This document shows, piece after piece, positions 26,601 to 35,133 of a stretch of DNA of 64,000 nt. The position numbers were made by a program, and so were the translations under genes. Each line of letters begins with the position of its first letter. Position 1 is the stretch's first letter. The notes beneath the pieces are model-generated. The model saw only the letters and a program-made list of their open reading frames with translations. It was not told the DNA's origin and did not search any database. This stretch comes from Pediococcus argentinicus (lineage in GTDB: Bacteria; Bacillota; Bacilli; Lactobacillales; Lactobacillaceae), in the NCBI RefSeq assembly GCF_001437605.1, contig NZ_JQCQ01000003.1, positions 22,296 to 86,295 of the forward strand, in the 5' to 3' direction.

Positions 26601-27131
26601 CAGTTAATAACGGGTATTTCAAATCAGAAACTAGCTAGTGCTTTGTATATGACTATTAAAAATCCGCTACTAAAACTAAAGGATATCAAGGACTTCAATC
26701 CAGACGTGATTAGAGAGCAAGCCTTTGGTGAGAATCGACTAAACGGATTGATATTAAATGATGATCAATTACTGAGCGAATTGGATCCAAGTGCAGAAAA
26801 TAAATCAGATATCTATCCTTTGAAGTTCAAACGGGATGGATCAATTGACTCTAATACGCAGAAAATGGCAGTTACAGATGAAGAACTCCAACTTTTAATG
26901 GAACATGCTGAGGAAAAAATTATTGAAGCTGGAACTAAGATATTTGCTGGTGAATTAGATCTTAATCCATACCGGAAAGATGATAAGAATACAGCATTAC
27001 AAAACTCGGCTTACACTGATATTATGCAATTTGATGCAATGTTACCGGAAAATAATTATCGAGAAATTAAGAACTATAATCGTAAAGAAATAATGGAGTT
27101 ACTGAAGAAGGAGGACGAGAATAATGGCTAA
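23598..27131 (+). CDS. rexB: ATP-dependent helicase/nuclease subunit RexB (AddB-like)
   Basis: 1177 aa. N-terminal helicase-like region, and a C-terminal RecB-type nuclease with GVVDYKSSDH (about 970) and the QMLVYLD motif. With RexA it resects double-strand ends for homologous recombination. Only one Cys is visible in the whole chain (about residue 197), and the Fe-S cysteine cluster of AddB is absent, as in the RexB type of Lactobacillales. It overlaps rexA by 8 nt. Confidence 0.93.
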   Translation: MSLKFIYGTASYDHLDGVADEVISELNRSDDQSVYYLVPNHIKFQSEVQLLQKVRDKSGKEQIFAANRLQILSFTRLAWFFLKNAPIYQYPRLTSSSMNMLLYRIIQEHADELTLFSNVDMQFGLVSKIASQINDLKIGNVNPDDLSQVLLNLVDSDDNDLDLVSKVHDLNIIYSEFAEETENHFIDNSDIVRALCEQLSETDLSGNTFVISGFANFSAEETKLINTLIESKAEVIVDLVTDEIIKDPAKLASEDLFFETKRVGLNFLNYAKQNTVRIENEVKLSKIRASDDLRKLERFWIESTKGLVGERGQQQVTKIRVNQANSRYSEVENVATEIRQTMAADNNFKFKDFAVVTRHLSEYDTIIPQIFKEFEIPIFYDLQISMKDHPLVELVRSLFAVKKSFYQYEDVMRLLKTGLLIPEDTDPDSFTAELDVTENYLLQMGIRGRDWLSKNDWQVTTYTNELSDTDQHKQEAINHIKSFVSSMLVPFYKRLDSVDNGAEAAQVLYQFLIEHGVDQRLISWSDDLIETGDLAQAAQSEQTWETFIQMLDEYVEILGSHDFKPDEFIGLLNAGFESASYSQIPSTLDQVSVSEMGMVQMADRKRVFIIGATDRNMPEQPTDNSFFDEDGQKEIESNLDDDQFLSLSPTRSMQFEPFLNYTNFLTGSEELVFSFPLRGNDGEDLEVSPYVERIINNFNIKLNEVQSRPDIQTVNIERFIGSQRSTLSHLVQYARDAKQSNQTGNPNWNFVYQQLLSSDYQYLTNQLLSALKYKNIPTKLEPEIVEGLYGNTIYASVSKLEEFFKNEYEYFLKYGLKLQERPSSEITPANTGEYFHASFDDLVKEINQQKVDFSNLNDSQIDQIAKDVVDKLRGQSEFQYFGKSNRNIYLQNNLDQTITEMTKNILKQMMRTRMRPIASEQLFGQIGGDTGLPALNFAVGSNRQVTVRGKIDRIDQIITGDDNYLGVVDYKSSDHKFDFGEAYNGLAMQMLVYLDVVKQNSQLITGISNQKLASALYMTIKNPLLKLKDIKDFNPDVIREQAFGENRLNGLILNDDQLLSELDPSAENKSDIYPLKFKRDGSIDSNTQKMAVTDEELQLLMEHAEEKIIEAGTKIFAGELDLNPYRKDDKNTALQNSAYTDIMQFDAMLPENNYREIKNYNRKEIMELLKKEDENNG

Positions 27132-30100
27132 AAGAGAATATACAGTATCACAAAAAAAAGCTATCTATGATCATGGTAGCAATATTCTCGTGTCTGCTTC
27201 GGCCGGTTCTGGTAAAACGTCGGTTTTAGTTGAACGTGTAATTCAAAAAATCTTGGCGGGAGAAAATGTCGATCAACTTTTGGTCGTAACGTTTACTGAA
27301 GCTGCGGCTAAAGAAATGAAAGAGCGTATTCGCGTAGCTATTACACAGCAAATCAGTCAAAGTGATAATCATGAGCAAAAGCAACATTTAATAGACCAAC
27401 TAACTAGACTGGGAAAAGCGCAGATTAGTACTATTCACGCTTTTTGTTTATCAATTATTAGAAGCTACTACTATGTTATTGAATTGGATCCTTCATTTCG
27501 CATAATGACCGACACAACTGAAAGTGAGTTGTTAAAAGAGGAAGTTTGGAATGAACTTCGTGAAGAACTTTATGATATTGATGGTGAAGTATTTGCAAAA
27601 TTAACGCAGAACTTTTCTGGAGATCGTCGTGATGATAGTTTACGCGATTTAGTTTTAAACCTATTTGAATTTGCCAATGCTAATCCAGATTCAAAAAAAT
27701 GGTTAGAACAAATGGGTTCTAACTATGAATTAGATGGCGATTTAATGGATAGTCCATTTTTCAAGAACAAATTGATTCCTGGTATTAAGGATCAGCTTCA
27801 AACAATTTATAAAAAAGCATTGTCATTAAAAGATATTGCCGACCAAGGTAGTGAGCTGATTGCTAAAAGTCGCGATGTGATTGATGAAGAAGTTTCTGAA
27901 GTTCAATCTGTTTTAGATAATGGCTTTGGATCAGATTGGAATCATTTAAGAACAGCCATGCTGTCAGTTAATTTAACTGGGCGGCTAAGTGCAGCACGCA
28001 AAGATGAAGTTAAAGAGTTTAACCAGATTGCGAACGAAATCCGATCAGATAAAGTGATGGGGTACCGGGTGCTGTTTAATAATTTAGTTAATGATTACTT
28101 TAAATTACCTGAAGATATGTTATTAAATGCAGTGCAGGACTCAAAGAATTTAATTGATGAGTTGATTCGAGTTGTCACGATGTTTAGTGATCGGTTTAAA
28201 AGTGAAAAGTTAGAACGTCATTCGTTAGACTTTAGTGATTTAGAACATTTTGCTCTAGAAATTGTAACTAATGAAAGTGATGCAGGACGGGCGGTTCGCC
28301 ATAGCTTCCAAAAGAATTTTAATGAAATTATTGTGGATGAATACCAAGATATTAATCCACTACAAGAAACATTATTAAGCAGTGTGGCAAGTACTAATCC
28401 CGGTAATATGTTTATGGTTGGCGATGTAAAGCAATCTATTTATGCCTTCCGAATGGCTGATCCGGGATTATTCTTAGGCAAAAATGATCGTTTTAAAGAT
28501 AGTGATAACCCGGATGAACGGATTATTTTAGCTGAAAACTTTCGTTCAATGAGAAACGTTGATAATTTTACTAACTTAATTTTCAATCAGATTATGGATA
28601 GTAAAATTGGTGAAATTGAATATGATGACGATGCCCAGCTACAGTATGGTGCAAAGTATTATCCAGATGAGATTAAGAATAAAACTGAAGTTTTAGTTTA
28701 CGATGAGCAAAAGAAACAAGAAACTGATGGTCCATCACTGAGTCAAACTGATGGTCAAATCACGATGATTGCTCAAAAGATTCGAAGTATGATCCGCAAT
28801 CAAGAAACTATTTTTGATCGTAAAGAACAGGTTGAGCGTCCGGTTCAGTTTGGTGATATTGTGTTACTCTCACAAACTAGAAGTAAGAATTTGAAGATTG
28901 TTGAAATATTTAAGCAATTCGATATTCCAATTGAAGTTAGTGATGCTCAGGATTATTTCCAAACAACTGAAATATCAATAATGATGGACATGTTGCGAAT
29001 TATCGATAATCCATATCAGGATATTCCACTGGTCGCTGTTTTACGTTCACCAATGGTTGGAATGAATGAAAACGAGTTAGCCTTTCTCAGAATCAATCAG
29101 AAGACGGGTGATTATTTTGAATCGCTTCTACATTTTGAAAAGTCATTCAAGGTAGATCTTGAAAATGAATTTCAAGCTAACTTAAAGCAAAAGCTAGATC
29201 GATTTATGCAACAGCTTCGCAAATTCCGTAAATTGGCACAGCAAGCTAACTTAGTTGATTTAGTTTGGGCAATCTACAATGATACTGGATATTTAGATTA
29301 TGTTGGTGGAATGCCCGATGGTCCGCAACGTCAAAATAATCTTCATGCCCTATATGATCGTGCAAAAGCATATGAAGAATCCAGTTTTAAAGGTGTTTTC
29401 CAATTTGTTCGATTCGTCGAAAAAATGCGGGATAAGAAAAAGGATTTAGCAGAGAATCCGGTTAAAACTTCTGAAGAATCAGTTTCTGTCATGACAATTC
29501 ATGGTAGTAAAGGGTTGGAGTTCCCGGTTGTCTTTTTGATTGATGCTAATCATGGTTTTAACAAACAAGACCAGAATAGACCATATATTTTAGATCGTAA
29601 TGAGGGTGTGGGAATCACACTTAATGATTACGTTAATCATCTTTCAATCGATACACCACAAAAGATTGAAATTAAAGATACCTTGCAGAAACGTTCTTTA
29701 GCCGAAGAGATGCGAGTACTCTATGTTGCTTTAACTCGTGCTGAACAGCGTTTAATTATCACAGGCTCAACGGATGATGCTGAAAAAGCATTAACTGGTT
29801 GGTCACGAGCTCTTCGAAGCGAAAACGACTTATTGGATGATCCAGTTCGTGAAAAAGCTGGGCATTACTTAGATTGGATTGGTAGTTCCATTGTTAGAAT
29901 TCCAGCAATTGCGGAGCAGTATAATTTGGAGCCGGCTCATACTATTGAGTTCGATGGAGAAGTGGAACTGAGCTTTGTTAATACTGAAGACCTTAATCAA
30001 AATATAGTAGTTGATAGTTCTACAAATAATGAAGTGCCTGCTGTCTTTAACAGTGATAAAACGTTAGAGGTTCCTACTGATGCTCAATGGATTAATGAGG

Positions 30101-30834
30101 TGTTGAATTTTAAATACCGAGATGACGTGGCAACAAGAACAACAGCGTATCAATCAGTTTCTGAAGTGAAGCGGATCTTTGATGACCCAGATAAGTTAGA
30201 AATGAACTTCAGTGAAGTAACTAATGAACAACAATTGAAGACAGTTAATCGCTTTGTGAATAAGACATTACCATCACCTAAGTTCTTGGAAAATGTTCGT
30301 AAGCCTAAGCCAACTGAGATTGGTACAGCGACACATTTGGTCTTACAAGAGATTGATTTACACCAAGCAGTTAATGAAGATGTTATTCAACATCTAATTA
30401 ATGATTTGGTGAATAATCAGGTCTTAGCAGAAGAGGTTGCTCAATCTATTAATATTGAGAACATATTGCGATTCTTTGAAAGTGATATGGGACAACTAAT
30501 GCTAGCTCATCCTGATGAAGTTCAGCGTGAAGCCCCTTTTTCTATGCTAGTTCCTGCACAGACCATCTTCCATGAAGTTAAATCGCAAGATGATATTCTT
30601 ATCCATGGAATTATTGATGCATATTTGAGGATTGATGGCCGAGTAATTCTATTGGATTACAAAACCAACTTTGTTAAACCAGGGACTAAAGAAGCTGGTG
30701 TAGCAAAGATTATTGACAAGTACCGTGGTCAAATTAACTTATATGGTTTGGCTCTTGAAAACATCACTCAACAAACTGTTACTGATAAGTATTTATATTT
30801 ATTGTCAGTGGGTGAGTTAGTGAATGTGGAATAA
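27124..30834 (+). CDS. rexA: ATP-dependent helicase/nuclease subunit RexA (AddA-like)
   Basis: 1236 aa. UvrD-type helicase motifs: SASAGSGKTSVLVERV (Walker A, about 23-38), IIVDEYQDIN (Walker B), FMVGDVKQSIYAFRMADP (motif III region), VSVMTIHGSKGLEFPVVFL and LYVALTRAEQRL (motif VI). The C-terminal nuclease domain carries HGIIDAYLRIDGRVILLDYK. Complete subunit of the Chi-regulated end-processing enzyme. Confidence 0.95.
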   Translation: MAKREYTVSQKKAIYDHGSNILVSASAGSGKTSVLVERVIQKILAGENVDQLLVVTFTEAAAKEMKERIRVAITQQISQSDNHEQKQHLIDQLTRLGKAQISTIHAFCLSIIRSYYYVIELDPSFRIMTDTTESELLKEEVWNELREELYDIDGEVFAKLTQNFSGDRRDDSLRDLVLNLFEFANANPDSKKWLEQMGSNYELDGDLMDSPFFKNKLIPGIKDQLQTIYKKALSLKDIADQGSELIAKSRDVIDEEVSEVQSVLDNGFGSDWNHLRTAMLSVNLTGRLSAARKDEVKEFNQIANEIRSDKVMGYRVLFNNLVNDYFKLPEDMLLNAVQDSKNLIDELIRVVTMFSDRFKSEKLERHSLDFSDLEHFALEIVTNESDAGRAVRHSFQKNFNEIIVDEYQDINPLQETLLSSVASTNPGNMFMVGDVKQSIYAFRMADPGLFLGKNDRFKDSDNPDERIILAENFRSMRNVDNFTNLIFNQIMDSKIGEIEYDDDAQLQYGAKYYPDEIKNKTEVLVYDEQKKQETDGPSLSQTDGQITMIAQKIRSMIRNQETIFDRKEQVERPVQFGDIVLLSQTRSKNLKIVEIFKQFDIPIEVSDAQDYFQTTEISIMMDMLRIIDNPYQDIPLVAVLRSPMVGMNENELAFLRINQKTGDYFESLLHFEKSFKVDLENEFQANLKQKLDRFMQQLRKFRKLAQQANLVDLVWAIYNDTGYLDYVGGMPDGPQRQNNLHALYDRAKAYEESSFKGVFQFVRFVEKMRDKKKDLAENPVKTSEESVSVMTIHGSKGLEFPVVFLIDANHGFNKQDQNRPYILDRNEGVGITLNDYVNHLSIDTPQKIEIKDTLQKRSLAEEMRVLYVALTRAEQRLIITGSTDDAEKALTGWSRALRSENDLLDDPVREKAGHYLDWIGSSIVRIPAIAEQYNLEPAHTIEFDGEVELSFVNTEDLNQNIVVDSSTNNEVPAVFNSDKTLEVPTDAQWINEVLNFKYRDDVATRTTAYQSVSEVKRIFDDPDKLEMNFSEVTNEQQLKTVNRFVNKTLPSPKFLENVRKPKPTEIGTATHLVLQEIDLHQAVNEDVIQHLINDLVNNQVLAEEVAQSINIENILRFFESDMGQLMLAHPDEVQREAPFSMLVPAQTIFHEVKSQDDILIHGIIDAYLRIDGRVILLDYKTNFVKPGTKEAGVAKIIDKYRGQINLYGLALENITQQTVTDKYLYLLSVGELVNVE

Positions 30835-30835
30835 C

Positions 30836-30880
30836 AAAAAGAGAGTTACTACGATTTGAAAACGTAATAACTCTCTTTTT
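30836..30880. terminator. Bidirectional terminator after rexA
   Basis: AAAAAGAGAGTTA (30836-30848) pairs with TAACTCTCTTTTT (30868-30880), with an inner TACG/CGTA stem. It serves rexA and the converging GNAT gene. Confidence 0.9.
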
Positions 30881-30886
30881 AATGTT

Positions 30887-31420
30887 TTATTTAAGATATA
30901 ACTGATAAGCAAAACGCTCGTTATCTGTTTCATTTGGATCTTCAAAGCGAATAATGCCACGGTATTCAAAACCGTTATTGGTGATGACTTTTTGCATACC
31001 AACATTTTTGGGATGCGTATCAACACGTACTTCATTAAATCCATTTTCTAGACTGAGTGTAAGTAATCCGGAAATCATTTTTTCTGATAAGTGTTGGCCA
31101 CGGAATTTTGAAGACATAGCGATTCGATGAATAGACGTGTATTGATCTTCCGGTGCTCCATGCCAAGTTCCTTCGATCATATTCTTATAATTTACATCTT
31201 GTCCGGGCCATAATGCAGCTGTGCCGGCGATTTTGCCATCAACCATTAAAACATAACTGATGTTAAGGTCAATATCATTTTTGATATCATCATCGGTTGG
31301 GTAGCCTGATTGCCACTGATTAATTCCTTGTTCTTTTAAGTACGCTTTTGCTTCGTTAATAATTTCTAAAATGTCTGGTAGGTCGGCCTGAGTCGCCTTT
31401 TTTAAATATGACGTTGTCAT
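30887..31420 (-). CDS. GNAT N-acetyltransferase
   Basis: 177 aa. The acetyl-CoA site is IHRIAMSSKFRGQHLSEKMI (about 106-125), followed by the EVRVDTHPKNVGMQKVITNNGFEYRG pattern of the family. Substrate unknown. Promoter elements lie in the AT-rich gap upstream, where a 22-bp palindrome begins 84 bp before the start codon. Confidence 0.82.
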   Translation of the reverse strand: MTTSYLKKATQADLPDILEIINEAKAYLKEQGINQWQSGYPTDDDIKNDIDLNISYVLMVDGKIAGTAALWPGQDVNYKNMIEGTWHGAPEDQYTSIHRIAMSSKFRGQHLSEKMISGLLTLSLENGFNEVRVDTHPKNVGMQKVITNNGFEYRGIIRFEDPNETDNERFAYQLYLK

Positions 31421-31503
31421 GAAAATACCTCTCTTATTATAAGTAACGAAATAAGATTTTAACGCAAAAATATTTAAAAGTCATCCTTTTTATGACGTAC
31501 TTA

Positions 31504-31525
31504 AAACGTTGATATATCAACGTTT
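31504..31525. promoter_or_regulatory. Perfect 22-bp palindrome
   Basis: Each half reads AAACGTTGATA (31504-31514) and its reverse complement follows without spacer. It looks like a dimeric repressor site. The nearest gene is the divergent GNAT gene at 31420. Confidence 0.5.
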
Positions 31526-31646
31526 GTAAGGATAATTAAACAGCCCTAAGTTAGTTATATAATCATTACTAAAATTGAATACATATGATTAGTATTAAGG
31601 ATAAAGCGGAATCATTTTGAAAAGTATTAAAAATAGTTACCTACCT

Positions 31647-31686
31647 AAATATTTTAAATTAGAAAAATTTAATCGAATTTAAACAA
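31647..31686 (+). repeat. 40-bp direct repeat, copy 1
   Basis: Identical at 37 of 40 positions to 32629-32668. Both contain AAATTAGAAAAATTTAAT. The two copies flank the XRE gene at 32015-32539. Confidence 0.7.
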
Positions 31687-31918
31687 GGCTATTAGACATT
31701 TTTTTAATACTAACTATAAAAGAGTTTGAAAATGATCCGAACTTCCAGTGAATATGCACGATTTCTTTAAACAATACAAAGAGTTTTATGGGGGTATTGT
31801 TAAAATTGTAAGTAACCATAATAATAGTTAATGATTTAATATATTTATTACTTTTTGATCATGAAACCACACAGAACAGAAAGGCTATTTAGTCCAAAAC
31901 AACTTTAATTAGCTAGGC

Positions 31919-31934
31919 TAGAAACATGTTTCTA
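31919..31934. promoter_or_regulatory. 16-bp palindrome upstream of XRE gene
   Basis: TAGAAACATGTTTCTA is a perfect palindrome about 80 bp before the XRE start. Candidate autoregulatory operator. Confidence 0.4.
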
Positions 31935-32014
31935 ATACTGATATAGCAAACATAACAAGTGTTTCCATTTACTTTTGATCCAATTAATATAAATTTGACG
32001 GTGGAGAGAATATT

Positions 32015-32539
32015 ATGAAAATAGGTCAACAATTAAAAGAACAAAGAAATAAAGCGGGGCTTACTCAAGTAGAGGTCGCTAATAGGATATTAGTGTCTAG
32101 CAAGTCCATTTCAAATTGGGAAAACGGAAATAACTTTCCCGATATTGAAAGTCTAATTAGATTGTCCAAACTATATAATATTTCTCTCGATGATATATTA
32201 TTGGAGGGATCAGATATCGTGGATGATATTAAAGAAAAACAAAAGTTTAAGAGCTTCAGCCTTGTCTATATTTTAGGGCTATTGACTAGTAGTTTGGCAT
32301 TTTTTATTTTAACGTGGGGAGTTGATTTCACTGGCTTTTCAGCAAAACAAACAGTCTTTCTATCTGTGGTATTTATATTATTGCTCATATCAAATTCAGT
32401 TTTAACGATATACTTTACTAATCAAATGAAGTATTTAAGGGGACGCTACTATAGTTTTATGACTTGGTTTGCACTGATATTTAATGGTGTTATTGCAACT
32501 ATATCAGTAGTTCTATTTATAATGACGCATTTTATGTAG
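32015..32539 (+). CDS. XRE-family regulator with three membrane segments
   Basis: 174 aa. The N-terminal HTH (about 5-60) is well formed: LKEQRNKAGLTQVEVANRIL, then SSKSISNWENGNNFPDIESL. After a short linker, three hydrophobic segments (about 79-101, 112-131, 148-168) anchor it in the membrane. A strong GGTGGAGAG lies upstream. Targets unknown. The gene sits in an AT-rich patch bounded by 40-bp direct repeats, which hints at acquisition or local duplication. Confidence 0.8.
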   Translation: MKIGQQLKEQRNKAGLTQVEVANRILVSSKSISNWENGNNFPDIESLIRLSKLYNISLDDILLEGSDIVDDIKEKQKFKSFSLVYILGLLTSSLAFFILTWGVDFTGFSAKQTVFLSVVFILLLISNSVLTIYFTNQMKYLRGRYYSFMTWFALIFNGVIATISVVLFIMTHFM

Positions 32540-32628
32540 CGATAGTGTAGGCTCATGTACTTCCTTATTAACGTAACCAAATCTTTATGAAATATCCTTT
32601 TCTAACAATATTTATTAAAACATTTGGA

Positions 32629-32668
32629 AAATATTTAAAATTAGAAAAATTTAATCTAATTAAAACAA
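32629..32668 (+). repeat. 40-bp direct repeat, copy 2
   Basis: 37/40 identical to 31647-31686. It lies between the XRE gene and the symporter, about 45 bp before the symporter Shine-Dalgarno, so it may also belong to that promoter. Confidence 0.7.
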
Positions 32669-32727
32669 CACTCTTAGAAATATGATAATATTGAATTATT
32701 CATTCGAAAACTAGGGAGAGATTGATT

Positions 32728-34011
32728 GTGAAAAAGGTAAGAAGTTGGCGGCTTACGCTGGGATGGCAGATTTTAATTGGGCTATTCTTGGGAGTTGTTT
32801 TGGGAGTTGTTTTCTATCAGAATCAAACGGCTATTACAGCAATGCAGAACATTGGATCGATGTTTATTAGTATGATTCAAATGATTGTTCTACCAATCGT
32901 TGTGTCATGTTTAACGGTCGGAATTGCCGGTATGGGTGATATTGGTGAACTTGGTCGAGTTGGTGTTAAAACGTTAATTTATTTTGAAATTTTAACTACT
33001 ATTGCTTTAGTAGTCGGAATGGTATTTGCAAATGTATTCCATCCTGGATCCTTAATTGATATTCACAGCTTACATAGTACCGATATTAGTCAATATATGG
33101 CGACTGCTAAGAGTGCGAAGGAAAATAGTGGGATTTGGGCTACTATTATGAACGTCATTCCAAAGAACATTTTTGAATCACTAGCACAAGGCAATATGAT
33201 GCCAATTATCTTTTTCTCAGTTCTGTTCGGACTAGGAGTCACAGCAATTGGTAAAGAAGGCCAAATCGTAATTGATTTTCTTACTGCAGTCCAAGAAGTG
33301 ATGTTTAAGGTAACAAATTGGGTTATGCATTTAGCACCAATCGGAGTTTGTGCATTGATCGGAGTAACTGTTGCTCAAATGGGAATTAAAGCTCTAGAGC
33401 CACTGGGGATGTTTATCTTAGTAACATACGCTGCCATGGTGTTCTTTATTGTAGTTGTCTTAGGCTTAGTAGCATACTTCCATAAAATTGCGTTCTGGAC
33501 GCTACTTAAAGTTATTAAAAATGAAACAATTTTGGCATTTTCAACAGCTAGTTCAGAAGCTGCCTTGCCAAAATTAATGGATAAAATGCAGAAATACGGT
33601 GTCAGTCAGGGAATTGTCTCATTTGTTATTCCAACTGGTTATACGTTTAACCTTGACGGATCAGCAATTTATCAATCAATTGGTGCGATTTTCTTAGCAC
33701 AGGCTTATCATATTCATTTGAGCCTGGGCCAACAGATTACCTTACTAGTTGTTTTGATGATTACTTCTAAAGGAATGGCTGGTGTACCGGGTGCCTCATT
33801 CGTTGTCTTGTTAGCAACTGTTTCAACTATTGGTGTTCCAATGTCAGGCTTAACTTTCATTGCGGGAATTGACCGAATTGTTGATATGGGAAGAACGGCG
33901 GTTAATGTTGTTGGTAATTCTCTTGCTGCAATTATCATGGGTAAATCTGAAGATGAGTTTGATGAAGAGAAGAATCGAGCTTATTTGGAAAAATTGAATA
34001 CAGCTAAATAA
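32728..34011 (+). CDS. Dicarboxylate/amino acid:cation symporter (DAACS, GltP/DctA-like)
   Basis: 427 aa from GTG 32728 (GGGAGAG 7 nt upstream; TTG 32722 is too close). The family core is clear: STASSEAALPKLMDKM (serine-rich loop), FVIPTGYTFNLDGSAIYQS (TM7) and SKGMAGVPGASFVVLLA (HP2). It imports glutamate/aspartate or C4-dicarboxylates with Na+ or H+. NLDGSAIY is closer to GltP/DctA than to GltT, but the substrate is not certain. Confidence 0.9.
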   Translation: MKKVRSWRLTLGWQILIGLFLGVVLGVVFYQNQTAITAMQNIGSMFISMIQMIVLPIVVSCLTVGIAGMGDIGELGRVGVKTLIYFEILTTIALVVGMVFANVFHPGSLIDIHSLHSTDISQYMATAKSAKENSGIWATIMNVIPKNIFESLAQGNMMPIIFFSVLFGLGVTAIGKEGQIVIDFLTAVQEVMFKVTNWVMHLAPIGVCALIGVTVAQMGIKALEPLGMFILVTYAAMVFFIVVVLGLVAYFHKIAFWTLLKVIKNETILAFSTASSEAALPKLMDKMQKYGVSQGIVSFVIPTGYTFNLDGSAIYQSIGAIFLAQAYHIHLSLGQQITLLVVLMITSKGMAGVPGASFVVLLATVSTIGVPMSGLTFIAGIDRIVDMGRTAVNVVGNSLAAIIMGKSEDEFDEEKNRAYLEKLNTAK

Positions 34012-34016
34012 TCTAA

Positions 34017-34055
34017 AAAGAACCGTTCAACTATTTATCAGTTGAACGGTTCTTT
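34017..34055. terminator. Bidirectional terminator after symporter
   Basis: 16-bp perfect stem AAAGAACCGTTCAACT / AGTTGAACGGTTCTTT with a 7-nt loop. It also ends the converging minus-strand operon. Confidence 0.92.
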
Positions 34056-34067
34056 AATTTTAAATGC

Positions 34068-34193
34068 TTATTTTTCTTTTTTATCAGTTAGAATACGAAA
34101 TCCAACAAAACCAAGTCCGCCAACAATTCCTAATACAAATATGCTGAATAAAACGCGTGTGATGATAAATGTTGTAGTTACAAGTGGATCCAT
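34068..34193 (-). CDS. 41-aa membrane peptide at the end of the cvpA operon
   Basis: Read from the complement of ATG at 34191-34193, preceded on the minus strand by GGGGGT. It begins MDPLVTTTFIITRVLFSIFV, continues LGIVGGLGFVGFRI and ends LTDKKEK. One membrane span with a short basic tail. Its start is 15 nt after the stop of the preceding gene. The plus-strand frame over this region is only a shadow. Confidence 0.65.
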   Translation of the reverse strand: MDPLVTTTFIITRVLFSIFVLGIVGGLGFVGFRILTDKKEK

Positions 34194-34208
34194 AATTAAA
34201 TACCCCCG

Positions 34209-34445
34209 TTATCTAAGTTCTTCCGTTGTAAATTGGTTTAATTCGGGATCGAAGATGTGTTTTAATACGACCTGATCCTGCTCTTCAAAGAATGCCTGGT
34301 CGTTGGTTTGATCAGGATAGAAAAATGCTTGATTATCTCCATCTGAGAAGCTAATACCAGCCAATGGCTTTTTTACTTCTTCCAGTGTAGCAGTCGTTGT
34401 TGCTAAATGCGAGGCAATATACATTTTAATTAATTTGAAATTCAT
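34209..34445 (-). CDS. Hypothetical protein downstream of cvpA
   Basis: 78 aa from the ATG at complement 34443-34445, which has AAGGAG 7 nt upstream; the longer frame starting at 34466 lacks one. MNFKLIKMYIASHLATTTAT is followed by an acidic, Phe-rich C-terminal part. No family recognised. It follows cvpA closely (10-nt gap) and precedes a small membrane peptide. Confidence 0.65.
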   Translation of the reverse strand: MNFKLIKMYIASHLATTTATLEEVKKPLAGISFSDGDNQAFFYPDQTNDQAFFEEQDQVVLKHIFDPELNQFTTEELR

Positions 34446-34455
34446 TGAAAACTCC

Positions 34456-34983
34456 TTATAAGGCATTTTTTGTTTGTTGAGTCTGGATAATATAATTATT
34501 TAAAATATGAGATGAAATCCCAGGGGTCTTAGATAAAATGGTCTGTGATACGACTGACTGAGATAGCTGACTTTGGTAGAAGTCATTTGGGATAAATTGG
34601 CTGATACTCAATACGACAAAAGTAATCAGATAGCTGATTACAAACGCAACCACAGCACCGGCTAATCCATTAACTTGTTTGATGACTGGCAACCAAGTGA
34701 TCATCGTTGATACCCGTGCTAAAGCTCTAATGATAATCCACCCAACAATCATCAATGCTATGAAAGCAATGGAATTCATAATAGTAGTATTCGTAACTGC
34801 ATTGTCCGACCATCCACCAAAAGTCTTATTTAGAAAATGAGCAAATGGTGAACTATAGTAACGTGCAGCAAAAAATACAATTAGGTATCCGAATGTATAA
34901 AGAAGTTCTAAGACTAGTCCACGGTGGAGACCACGTAAAATTGCCATAAACAAAATAAAGATAATAATAATTGAAAGTAACAT
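34456..34983 (-). CDS. CvpA-family membrane protein
   Basis: 175 aa with four hydrophobic segments and the CvpA pattern ILRGLHRGLVLELLYTFGYL near the N-terminus and GLAGAVVAFVISYL later. CvpA homologues affect colicin V export and envelope integrity; the exact role is unclear. First gene of a three-gene minus-strand unit. Confidence 0.8.
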   Translation of the reverse strand: MLLSIIIIFILFMAILRGLHRGLVLELLYTFGYLIVFFAARYYSSPFAHFLNKTFGGWSDNAVTNTTIMNSIAFIALMIVGWIIIRALARVSTMITWLPVIKQVNGLAGAVVAFVISYLITFVVLSISQFIPNDFYQSQLSQSVVSQTILSKTPGISSHILNNYIIQTQQTKNAL

Positions 34984-35133
34984 TAAAGGACTCCTTGAAT
35001 ATGTTTATATATAAAGATACCAGAATTATTTGCGATGACAATGACTTCAAAACCAATTTAAGGGTTGTTTATTAAACGATATATTTTTGTTTGTGTGCTT
35101 AAAAAATTCATAAAGGTTTTGTTTAAATATTTA

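Larger units (their letters stand above)
31421..32014. other. 594-bp AT-rich gene-free region
   Basis: I see no convincing gene here. It contains a perfect 22-bp palindrome (31504-31525), one copy of a 40-bp direct repeat (31647-31686), a 16-bp palindrome (31919-31934) and a 25-codon frame (31754-31831, MHDFFKQYKEFYGG...). That frame could be a fragment of a DUF805-like gene but has no good Shine-Dalgarno. Confidence 0.6.

Noticed and set aside
34042..34275. Plus-strand 77-codon frame
   Set aside because: It is the mirror of the minus-strand 41-aa peptide and the end of the 78-aa gene; no Shine-Dalgarno and proline-rich shadow composition.
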